Positions 16,315 to 23,422 of a stretch of DNA of 64,000 bases are shown piece by piece; the first letter of the stretch is position 1; every line of letters begins with the position of its first letter. The notes under the pieces were generated by a model, which worked only from the letters and a program-made list of their open reading frames with translations, did not search any database and was not told where the DNA came from. A program made the translations under genes and the position numbers. Origin of the DNA: Actinoplanes sp. L3-i22 (GTDB lineage Bacteria > Actinomycetota > Actinomycetes > Mycobacteriales > Micromonosporaceae); contig NZ_AP024745.1 in the NCBI RefSeq assembly GCF_019704555.1, positions 2,166,001-2,230,000 on the forward strand, read 5' to 3'.

Positions 16315-16716
16315 ATGGGTGGCGTAGTGCTCGGGCCGCAGGTGCGGGAGCTGCTGGAACGGCCGGAGTTCGCGATCCTGTCGACCGTCGAGCCGGACGG
16401 CGGTGCGCAGCTTTCGGTGATGTGGGCCGGGTGGGACGGCGACGATCTGCTGATGGCCACCAAGGGCGGGCGGCGGAAGGTCCGCAACATCGAGCGTGAT
16501 CCGCGGGTCACGGTGCTGCTGCACGATCGGGCACGGCCGGCCCGCTATGCCGAGATCAGGGGGACCGCCCGGGTCACCGGGGAGGACGCGCACGCCCTGG
16601 TGAACGAGTTGGCGCGGCGCTACACCGGCGCGGCGCACGTGGTGACCGATCCGGTGCAGGAGGCCGATCGGGTCGTCCTCCGGATCACCCCGTCCCGGGT
16701 GCGGTACATCGCATGA
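16315..16716 (+). CDS. PPOX-class F420/flavin-dependent enzyme, pyridoxamine-oxidase fold
   Basis: A 133-residue split-barrel protein. FAILSTVEPDGGAQLSVMW at the start, KGGRRKVRNIERDPRVTVLL in the middle and YAEIRGTARVTGED near residue 80 are typical of the small PPOX-class proteins of actinobacteria, several of which use coenzyme F420 rather than FMN. The substrate is unknown. GGAG about 9 nt upstream supports ATG 16315; GTG 16327 is an alternative that removes four residues. Its stop overlaps the ATG of the P-loop kinase (ATGA at 16713), so the two are coupled. Confidence 0.85.
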   Translation: MGGVVLGPQVRELLERPEFAILSTVEPDGGAQLSVMWAGWDGDDLLMATKGGRRKVRNIERDPRVTVLLHDRARPARYAEIRGTARVTGEDAHALVNELARRYTGAAHVVTDPVQEADRVVLRITPSRVRYIA

Positions 16717-17501
16717 GCGACGACACCGAAAAATCCCGAAAAATCGGGCAGGGCGCGGGCGGGCAGGCAGCCGCAGCCGGGCAAGTGGGCGCGAGCGGGC
16801 TGGGTGCCGCGGAGGCGCGAGTGGGCGCGAGCGGGCTGGGTGCTGCGGATGGGGAAGCGGGCGCGGGCGGGCTGGGTGCCGCGGAGGCGCGAGTGGGCGC
16901 GAGCGGGCCGGGTGCCGCGGATGGGGAAGCGGGCGCGGGCGGGCAAGTGGGTGCGGGCTGGCTGGCGGCCAACGTCGAGCGGGTTCTCGCCTGGTCCCAG
17001 GATCGGGAGCCGTCCGCGGGGGAGCGCCGCGTATTGGCCGTCGAGGGTCGGTCCGGCTCCGGCAAGACCACCCTGGCCAGGGCGATCGCCGACCGCCTGG
17101 CGGCCCCGCTGATCCACATGGACGACCTCTACGCCGGCTGGGACGGCCTCGACGAGGGCGTCGCCAACCTGCGCGACTGGGTCCTGGAGCCGCTGGCGAA
17201 CGGGCAGCCGGCGAGCTGGCGCCGCTGGGACTGGCCGGCCCATGAGTACGCCGAGAGCCACCCGGTCCCGCCCGCGCCCTGGCTGATCATCGAGGGCGTC
17301 GGTGCCGGCGCGCGTGTGCTCCGCCCGTACCTGAGCGGAATTGTCTTTTTGAACAGCGCCGCAGCCGTGCGCAAACGGCGCGCCCTGGCCCGGGACGGGG
17401 AGACCTATGCCCCGCACTGGCAACGGTGGGCCGCGCACGAGGACGCGTTCTACGCGGGCGGCATGCCGGCGGATCTGATCATCGAGAACGAGGAATCCTG
17501 A
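16713..17501 (+). CDS. P-loop kinase (uridine-kinase-like) with repetitive N-terminus
   Basis: A 262-residue NTPase. The conserved part begins near residue 85 (WLAANVERVLAW). Walker A is EGRSGSGKTTLA at about residue 112, followed by the nucleotide-kinase-like PLIHMDDLYAGWDGLDEG and the Walker-B-like strand WLIIEGVGAGA. The pattern fits small uridine kinase/phosphoribulokinase-like proteins; the substrate is not known. The first ~80 residues are low-complexity Gly/Ala and contain four 12-residue repeats; they add nothing recognisable to the fold and are probably disordered. ATG 16713 is fixed by the ATGA overlap with the PPOX gene, which places the repeats inside the protein unless translation restarts later. 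Confidence 0.82.
   Translation: MSDDTEKSRKIGQGAGGQAAAAGQVGASGLGAAEARVGASGLGAADGEAGAGGLGAAEARVGASGPGAADGEAGAGGQVGAGWLAANVERVLAWSQDREPSAGERRVLAVEGRSGSGKTTLARAIADRLAAPLIHMDDLYAGWDGLDEGVANLRDWVLEPLANGQPASWRRWDWPAHEYAESHPVPPAPWLIIEGVGAGARVLRPYLSGIVFLNSAAAVRKRRALARDGETYAPHWQRWAAHEDAFYAGGMPADLIIENEES
16797..16940 (+). repeat. 36-bp tandem repeat, four units, in the kinase N-terminus
   Basis: Four 36-bp units start at 16797, 16833, 16869 and 16905. They alternate between two types encoding GLGAAEARVGAS and GLGAADGEAGAG, giving an A-B-A-B order with a 72-bp higher-order period. Confidence 0.9.
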
Positions 17502-17627
17502 ATCCGCCGACCCCGGATCCGTGGGCGGCACCCCGCCGGTGAGCTCGCGACGAGCGTGCCGATTCGCGGGTAGCTCCGCTTCCGGGACTGTTCGGCGTTG
17601 CGCCGGTGACCGGGGCAGGATGAGGGG

Positions 17628-18452
17628 ATGAGTGATCGACTTATCGGGGTCAGCGGGGCGACCGGGCAGCTCGGCGGGCGGGTGGCGGCGCGGCTGGCGG
17701 CTCTCGGCGTACGGCAGAAATTGCTCGTGCGAGATGTGGCGCGAGCGCCGAAGCTGGCCGGCGCTGAGGCGGAGGTCGCGCCGTTCGACGACGGCGAAGC
17801 CTGTCGTGCCGCCCTTGCCGGCCTGGACACGGTCCTGATGGTCTCGGCGTCGGAGACGCCGGACCGGGTCGCCCAGCACCGCACGTTCATCGACGCCGCC
17901 GCGGCCGCCGGGGTGCGGCACCTGGTCTACATCTCGTTCTACGGCGCGGCGCCGGACGCGACGTTCACGCTGGCCCGCGACCACTTCGCGACCGAGCGGC
18001 ACATCCGCTCGACCGGCCTGGCCGCGACGTTCCTGCGGGACAACCTGTATGCGGACTTCCTGCCGATGCTGGCCGGCGAGGACCGGGTGATCCGGGGCCC
18101 GGCCGGGGACGGGCGGGTCGCCGCGGTGGCCCAGGACGACATCGCCGACGCGGCCGTCGCGGTGCTGCGGGATCCCGGCGCGCATGCCGGCCGGACCTAC
18201 GACCTGACCGGGCCGGAAGCGCTGACCCTCGCCGAGATCGCCGGCCTGATCGGGGCGCGGTATCACGCGGAGACGGTGGACGAGGCGTACGCCTCCCGCG
18301 CGTCCTACCACGCTCCACAGTGGCAACTGGACGCGTGGGTCTCGACCTACACGGCGATCGCGGCCGGCGAGCTGTCCGGGGTGACCTCCCATATCGCCGA
18401 GCTGACCGGTCACCCGGCCACCTCGGTCGCCGACCTGCTGGCGCGGGCGTGA
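17628..18452 (+). CDS. NmrA-like NAD(P)-binding protein
   Basis: A 274-residue atypical short-chain dehydrogenase of the NmrA / QOR2 (YtfG) group. The N-terminal Rossmann motif is GVSGATGQLGGRVAARL. It also has VYISFYGAAPDATFTLARDH, a region typical of quinone-reductase-like members, and a C-terminal segment LTLAEIAGLIGARYH. The Tyr-x3-Lys pair of classical SDRs is not obvious. Such proteins reduce quinones or sense the NADP redox state; which applies here is unknown. The G-rich stretch CAGGATGAGGGG just before ATG 17628 is the likely ribosome site. The gene stands alone between the kinase and the PstS-like gene. Confidence 0.85.
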   Translation: MSDRLIGVSGATGQLGGRVAARLAALGVRQKLLVRDVARAPKLAGAEAEVAPFDDGEACRAALAGLDTVLMVSASETPDRVAQHRTFIDAAAAAGVRHLVYISFYGAAPDATFTLARDHFATERHIRSTGLAATFLRDNLYADFLPMLAGEDRVIRGPAGDGRVAAVAQDDIADAAVAVLRDPGAHAGRTYDLTGPEALTLAEIAGLIGARYHAETVDEAYASRASYHAPQWQLDAWVSTYTAIAAGELSGVTSHIAELTGHPATSVADLLARA

Positions 18453-18577
18453 ACGTTCGCTGAAGACTACGGATGACCTGCGTCGCCGCGCTCCCGCCGC
18501 CATAGCATCGAAGTCCTTGAGGGCTTGCGGAGGCGGTCATCGAATTCTGGTGGAGCGTCGCGCTGGCGACGCTGGGT

Positions 18578-20062
18578 GTGGTGGTGCCGAGCATCGCGGC
18601 GTTCTACGAGTTCGTCCTCAAAGGCCGGAAACGTCTCGGCTTCCGGGTGCAGATGGACACCACGACGACGAACGTCGCGGAGACCGACGCCGAGCTGCCG
18701 GGCGCGCTGCTGGAGCTGCAGAACCACGGTGTCCCGCTGAAGAACGCCTCGCTGGTGCTGCTGCGGGTGGAGAACAACGGCTTCACGTACATCGACACGC
18801 ACGACTACGTGGCGCTGGACGACGACCGGTTCGGGATCCGGTTCTTCTTCCCGAACCGGAAGGTCGTCGGCACCGTCATCACCGAGCTGAGCAACGACTC
18901 GCTGCGGGCGAACTTCCGCGACCTGCGGACCGCCTTCCGGGAGGAGAGCGACAAGCACCCGGCCGGCGGCGTCGTCGAGCTGCCCAAGGTGCCGATGAAC
19001 CGGTCCGCGCACTACAAGGTGCTCGCCGCCCTGGAGCGGGTCTCCGGGGTCACCGGCGAGCCCGGCCCGCCGATCCTCGAGGGCGACATCAAGGACGGCC
19101 GGATCGTCGAGTCGCAGAGCCGGATCGGCACGCCGAAACGCATCATCGCCCTGGTCGGCTTCCTGGTCGTGCTGGTGCTCGCGCAGCTGGTGGTCTTCCT
19201 GCGCAGCGACAGCGGCGCCCCGCTCGACTGCACCACCGGGCACGTCACGGTCTACGGCTCGACCGCGTTCAAGCCGATCGTCGAGGAGGCCGCGGACGCC
19301 TACGGCGATCTGTGCCCGGGCGCGTCGTTCGACTTCGCGATGGCCGGCAGCGGCGAGGGGGTCGCCGCGCTGGACGATCGGGGCCGGGCCGGTGCGAAGG
19401 GCGAGTTCCTGGCCTTCTCCGACGGGCACAAGGCGGACGGGATGCCGGCGCTGATCGGCCGGCCGATCAGCTTTTTCCTGTTCGCCCTGGTCGCGAACCC
19501 GGACGCCGGGGTGCGGGACCTGACGTCGGCCCAGGTCAAGGACATCTACGCGGGCAAGGTCACGAACTGGAAGGCGGTCGGCGGCAAGGACCTGCCGATC
19601 CGGTTGATCCTCCGGCACCGCGGCTCCGGCACCCGGGCCGCGTTCAAGGCGCGCGTGCTCGGCGACGGGACCGAGGCACCGGCCACCGTGGACGTCTGCC
19701 CGCGCGAGTCGGCCGGTAGGAGCTTCATCTGCGAGGTCGGCGACACCGCGAAACTGCTGGAGACGGTGGCCGGCACGTCCGGGGCGCTGGGGTACAGCGA
19801 GGCCGGCGCGGCGGCCGGCGAGAAGGGCGTGGTCACGGTCCGCCTCGACGATCACCCGCCGACGGTCGAGGAGGCCGACGCGCATCTCTACCCGTTCTGG
19901 GAGACGGAGTACGCGTACACGGTCGGGGAGCCGGCCGCCCGTTCGCTGGGCGCCAGCTTCCTGCGTTTCCTGACCACCCAGGTGGGCAGCGACATCCTGC
20001 GCTCGCACGGCCTGCGCCCCTGCCCCGAACTGGCGAACCCGGCGCGCTGCCAGCCGGTCTGA
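18578..20062 (+). CDS. Membrane-anchored PstS-like substrate-binding protein
   Basis: About 494 residues in three parts: a hydrophobic N-terminal segment, a soluble domain of ~170 residues probably in the cytoplasm (QMDTTTTNVAETDAELPG), and a membrane helix near residue 190 (IIALVGFLVVLVLAQLVVFL). A phosphate-binding PstS-like domain then fills the rest: VYGSTAFKPIVEEAADAY, AGSGEGVAAL, DIYAGKVTNWKAVGG, RHRGSGTRAAF. In PstS these loops hold phosphate. No ABC permease is adjacent, so it may sense rather than import. The start is uncertain: GGAGG at 18529-18533 sits 5 nt before an in-frame ATC at 18539 that would complete the N-terminal helix, whereas GTG 18578 has no ribosome site. Confidence 0.78.
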   Translation: MVVPSIAAFYEFVLKGRKRLGFRVQMDTTTTNVAETDAELPGALLELQNHGVPLKNASLVLLRVENNGFTYIDTHDYVALDDDRFGIRFFFPNRKVVGTVITELSNDSLRANFRDLRTAFREESDKHPAGGVVELPKVPMNRSAHYKVLAALERVSGVTGEPGPPILEGDIKDGRIVESQSRIGTPKRIIALVGFLVVLVLAQLVVFLRSDSGAPLDCTTGHVTVYGSTAFKPIVEEAADAYGDLCPGASFDFAMAGSGEGVAALDDRGRAGAKGEFLAFSDGHKADGMPALIGRPISFFLFALVANPDAGVRDLTSAQVKDIYAGKVTNWKAVGGKDLPIRLILRHRGSGTRAAFKARVLGDGTEAPATVDVCPRESAGRSFICEVGDTAKLLETVAGTSGALGYSEAGAAAGEKGVVTVRLDDHPPTVEEADAHLYPFWETEYAYTVGEPAARSLGASFLRFLTTQVGSDILRSHGLRPCPELANPARCQPV

Positions 20063-20153
20063 GAGGGTGTAACGGTCAGGGTGATCGACGGCAAGGTCAT
20101 TCTGGTCGTATGGTGGTCCGGCGGCTGAACGCAAGGTGACGGAGGGTGCTCCG

Positions 20154-20477
20154 ATGCTTGGTCCCGTCCTGGAGATTCGCACCGCTGACGATGGCAGCGT
20201 GATCATCAGCCCGCACGGGGCCGGTGATCCGGGCCGGGCCGACGAGTTCCGGCTCGCGCTGGTGCACACGCTGCGCCGGGTGCGCCCGGTGACGCTGATC
20301 GTCGACCTGACCGACGTTCCCGAGGTGGATCCGATCGAGCTGGGCTCGGTGGTCGCCGCCTGTGATCTCGGCGACGACCACCACGTGACGGTCCTGGTGC
20401 GCAGCCCTAGTGGGGCCGTCACCGACCGCCTGACCGCCGCGGGTGTTCCCCGGCAGCGGGTCAGCTCTACCCTTTGA
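20154..20477 (+). CDS. STAS-domain protein (anti-sigma-factor-antagonist type)
   Basis: A 107-residue single-domain protein. The alternating beta-alpha pattern (VLEIRTADDGSVIISPHG, TLIVDLTDVPEVDPIELG, VTVLVRSPSGAV) is that of STAS domains such as SpoIIAA and RsbV. The phosphorylatable Ser/Thr that normally follows the DLT/DLS strand (D-x-S-G) reads DVPEVDPIEL here, so switch by phosphorylation is doubtful. ATG 20154 is preceded by GGAGGG at 8 nt; in-frame GTG 20136 is an alternative. Its last 11 bp overlap the end of the convergent sugar permease gene. No anti-sigma factor is adjacent. Confidence 0.78.
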   Translation: MLGPVLEIRTADDGSVIISPHGAGDPGRADEFRLALVHTLRRVRPVTLIVDLTDVPEVDPIELGSVVAACDLGDDHHVTVLVRSPSGAVTDRLTAAGVPRQRVSSTL

Positions 20478-21267
20478 CCGCGCCGGCGGTGATGCCGGCG
20501 ACGAAGTGGCGCTGCAGGAACGCGTAGGCCAGCACCATCGGCAGCGACGCGACCACCACCCCGGTGAACAGCAGCGGATACTCGGTGAGGTATTCACCCT
20601 GGAAGTCGAGCAGCGCCAGCGGCAGCGTGCGTTTCGCCGGGTCGTCGATGAACAGCAGCGGATACAGCAGGTCGTTCCAGTGCATGACGACCAGGAAGAT
20701 CGCGGTCGCGGCCAGCGAGGGCGCGGAGACCGGCACGGCGATCCGCCGGTACGCCGCCCACGACCCGGCCCCGTCGATCTCGGCCGCCTCGAAGAGCTCG
20801 ACCGGCAGCGTGCGCATGAAGCCGGCCAGGATGAATACCGCCACCGGCAGCGTGACCACCACGTTGACCAGCATCAGCCCGGTCAGGCTGTTGCGCAGTC
20901 CGAGCCGGTCGAACTGGACGTACTGCGGGATCATCACCGCCTGCGCGGGCACCGCCAGGCCGAGCGCGAAGATCCCGAACAGGATCCGCGACGGCCAGCG
21001 CGGCAGCCGGGCCACCGCGAACGCGACCAGGCTGCCCAGCAGCAGCGTGACCGGCACCGAGACGGCGACCACCAGGATGCTGTTGCCGAGCACCCGCAGC
21101 AGGTCCTGCTTCGCCAGGATCGTGACGTAGTTGTCCAGCGTCGGCCGGGTCGGCGGGCCGAACGGCGACGCGAAGAGATCCGCGGTGGTCTTGAAACTGC
21201 CACCCACGATCACCACCAGGGGTACGACGATCAGCAGCGAGTAGATCGCGAGAACCAGCCGCCTCAT
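20467..21267 (-). CDS. Carbohydrate ABC permease, MalG type
   Basis: A 266-residue inner-membrane permease with about six helices (first: LAIYSLLIVVPLVVIVGGSF). The EAA loop reads EAAEIDGAGSWAAYRRIAVP, the site that contacts the ATPase. SFKTTADLFASPFG after helix 1 is typical of the MalG/CUT1 family. It is the last gene of a three-gene importer operon (binding protein, MalF-type permease, this gene) and overlaps the previous gene by 4 bp. Its 3' end overlaps the STAS gene by 11 bp tail to tail. No ATPase gene is present; CUT1 importers in actinomycetes commonly share MsiK. Confidence 0.92.
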   Translation of the reverse strand: MRRLVLAIYSLLIVVPLVVIVGGSFKTTADLFASPFGPPTRPTLDNYVTILAKQDLLRVLGNSILVVAVSVPVTLLLGSLVAFAVARLPRWPSRILFGIFALGLAVPAQAVMIPQYVQFDRLGLRNSLTGLMLVNVVVTLPVAVFILAGFMRTLPVELFEAAEIDGAGSWAAYRRIAVPVSAPSLAATAIFLVVMHWNDLLYPLLFIDDPAKRTLPLALLDFQGEYLTEYPLLFTGVVVASLPMVLAYAFLQRHFVAGITAGAVKG

Positions 21268-22130
21268 CCGTGGGCCACCCGCGCGGCTCGGTTCTGCAGG
21301 AACGTGACGAGCGCGATCGCGACCATGAAGACGATCGACTCGGCCGCCGCGTACCCGAGTTGCGAGTTCGCGAACGTCGAGTAGATCCGCGTCGCCAGCA
21401 CGTCCAGGCTGGAGCGCGGCGGGTTCCCGGCCAGGCCCAGGATCAGGTCGAACGCCTTGAACGACTGCAGCGTGGTGTACGCGACCACCAGCGCGGTGGC
21501 GGGCGCGATCATCGGCCAGGTGACGTGCCGGAACTGCTGCCACCGCCCGGCCCCGTCGGTGCGTGCCGCGTCGTACAGCTCGCCCGGGATCTGGTTGATG
21601 CCGGCGATGTAGACGACCATCATCTGCCCGGCGTGGAACCAGATCTGCGCGACCGCGACCCAGAGGATCGCGGTGCCCTCGTTGCCCAGGTACGCCGACT
21701 CGAACCGGCCCAGTCCGACCCCGCGCAGGACCGCGTTGGCCAGCCCGAAGTTCGGGTCGTAGACGAACTTCCAGATGAACGCGACCGACACCGAGGACAG
21801 CACGGTCGGCAGGAAGAACAGCGCCCGCAGCCACGTCGAGCCCCGGCTACGGGCGGCCAGCAGCACCGCCAGCAGCAGCGCCAGCGCGGTCTGCCCGAGC
21901 ACCACGACCAGCAGGAACTTCAGGTTGTTGGTGAGCGCGTGGCGGAACAGGTCGTCATCGGTCACGACGTCGGTCAGGTTCGCGGCGCCGACGTCGTGGA
22001 ACGCCGGGCTGTAGCCGTCCCAGTCGGTGGTGGCGTAGCGCAGGCCCTGTACGGCGGGCAGCAGGAAGAATCCGCCGTACAGGGCGAGCGCGGGCGCCGC
22101 GAACAGGTAGAGGGCGCGGCTGCTTCTCAT
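21264..22130 (-). CDS. Carbohydrate ABC permease, MalF type
   Basis: A 288-residue permease with about six helices, starting ALYLFAAPALALYGGFFLLP. The EAA-type loop is ELYDAARTDGAGRWQQFRHV. WLRALFFLPTVLSSVSVAFI and AAESIVFMVAIALVTFLQNR are characteristic of UgpA/MalF-like CUT1 permeases. It pairs with the MalG-type gene immediately downstream to form the transmembrane channel. The ATG at 22128-22130 overlaps the stop of the binding-protein gene, so all three proteins are co-translated. Confidence 0.92.
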   Translation of the reverse strand: MRSSRALYLFAAPALALYGGFFLLPAVQGLRYATTDWDGYSPAFHDVGAANLTDVVTDDDLFRHALTNNLKFLLVVVLGQTALALLLAVLLAARSRGSTWLRALFFLPTVLSSVSVAFIWKFVYDPNFGLANAVLRGVGLGRFESAYLGNEGTAILWVAVAQIWFHAGQMMVVYIAGINQIPGELYDAARTDGAGRWQQFRHVTWPMIAPATALVVAYTTLQSFKAFDLILGLAGNPPRSSLDVLATRIYSTFANSQLGYAAAESIVFMVAIALVTFLQNRAARVAHG

Positions 22131-23353
22131 TTCTTCTGGTCGACGACCTTCTGCGCGGCCTCGGCGGCCTCCTCCGGGCTCTTGCCGCCGACCACCTGCA
22201 CGGCCGCGTTCTCCACCGCGCCGCGGACGTCCAGGTTGCTGAACTGGAAGCGCGGGGCGAGCGCGGTCTTCCTGGTCAGCCACGGGGCGAGCGCCTTGAG
22301 GTCGGCGTTGGTGTACTCGACGCCCTGGACCGTGACGTGCTGCGCGGTGCCGTTGGCGTAGACGCCGGCCACCGCCGGGTCGGACAGGTGGTCGAGCCAG
22401 GCCTGCGCGGCGTCCGGCTTGGACGACTTCGCGTTCACGCCGAGGATGAACGTCGCGTTGAAGACGCCCTCGTACTTCGCCTTGTCGGCGGTGGTGGTGA
22501 TCGGCGCGAGCAGGTCGATCGGGAACGTCGCGCCGAGCTTGCGCACCCCGGAGACCTGGAACGAGCCGGTCGCGAGCAGGCCCGCTTTGCCTTGCGCGAA
22601 CAGGGCCAGCGCGGCGTCGCTGCTGGTCCCGGTCGCCCCCTTCTGCAGGTACGGCGTCAGCTGCTGATACTGCTTGAGGACGGTCAGGAACCAGTCGTCG
22701 GTCACCTTCGCCTCGCCCGTCTCGATCTTGCCGAGCGCGTCGTCGGTCGGCGCGTTGTTGACCACCATCACGTTGAGCAGCTGACCGGCGTTGGCCGCGT
22801 CGCCGCCCGGCCAGGCGATCGGCGTGACGCCCTTGCCCTTGAGTGTCTCGAGCAGGGCCAGGAAGCCGTCCCAGTCCTTGGGCGTCTCGGTCACCAGGTC
22901 GCGGTTGGCCAGCGGGGTGTTGAAGACCAGCTGGTACGGCAGGCCGAGCTGCTTGCCGTCCTGCGCGCCCGCGGTGATCAGGTTCGGCTCGTACTTCGCC
23001 ACCAGCGCCCGGCCGGTCAGGTCGGTCCAGACGCCGGCCTTGGCGATCTCCAGGAACTGCGCCCCGCGGAACGCGGTGAACGCGTCGCCGACCGAGCCGC
23101 CGCGGAGCTTCTGCAGGGCGGTGCTCTGGTAGTCGTTCGACGGGGAGATGTCCTGCCGTACCGAAAGCTTGGCGTCCTTGATGATCTGTTCGAAGACCTC
23201 CTTGTCCTCGGCCCGCCAGTGGGCGAAGGAGATCGGGCCGTCCGTTGTGGAGGTCGACGAGGACGAACCGCCCGGGCCCGCGCAGGCGGCCAGGAGGGAC
23301 GCCGCGCCGGCGCCGGTGGCGAGTCGAAGGAGCTGGCGACGGGAGTAAGACAT
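22127..23353 (-). CDS. Extracellular sugar-binding lipoprotein (CUT1)
   Basis: A 408-residue ABC binding protein. The twin-arginine-like start MSYSRRQLLRLATG leads into a lipobox LLAACAG (Cys about 23) followed by a Ser/Thr linker, so it is exported and lipid-anchored. The mature domain follows the family-1 solute-binding layout (ISFAHWRAEDKEVFEQII at its start, WPGGDAANAGQLLNVMVV in the middle, AAQAWLDHLSDPAV late). The sugar is unknown. ATG 23353 is used; the 12 residues that could be added upstream precede the signal peptide and overlap promoter elements. It is the first gene of the importer operon. Confidence 0.9.
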   Translation of the reverse strand: MSYSRRQLLRLATGAGAASLLAACAGPGGSSSSTSTTDGPISFAHWRAEDKEVFEQIIKDAKLSVRQDISPSNDYQSTALQKLRGGSVGDAFTAFRGAQFLEIAKAGVWTDLTGRALVAKYEPNLITAGAQDGKQLGLPYQLVFNTPLANRDLVTETPKDWDGFLALLETLKGKGVTPIAWPGGDAANAGQLLNVMVVNNAPTDDALGKIETGEAKVTDDWFLTVLKQYQQLTPYLQKGATGTSSDAALALFAQGKAGLLATGSFQVSGVRKLGATFPIDLLAPITTTADKAKYEGVFNATFILGVNAKSSKPDAAQAWLDHLSDPAVAGVYANGTAQHVTVQGVEYTNADLKALAPWLTRKTALAPRFQFSNLDVRGAVENAAVQVVGGKSPEEAAEAAQKVVDQKK

Positions 23354-23356
23354 GGC

Positions 23357-23398
23357 GGAGATATTTACAGATCTCCTATAGATCAACAAGGTGATCTA
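23357..23398 (-). promoter_or_regulatory. Promoter with two inverted repeats before the sugar-importer operon
   Basis: On the minus strand a -35 like TTGTTG (23389-23384) and -10 TAAATA (23367-23362) are 16 bp apart. Two inverted repeats overlap them: TAGATCA-N6-TGATCTA (23379-23398) and GGAGAT-N8-ATCTCC (23357-23376). They are plausible operators for a sugar-responsive repressor, none of which is encoded nearby. Confidence 0.6.
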
Positions 23399-23422
23399 CG
23401 GCATGTGCACGTTCCCAGGTCG

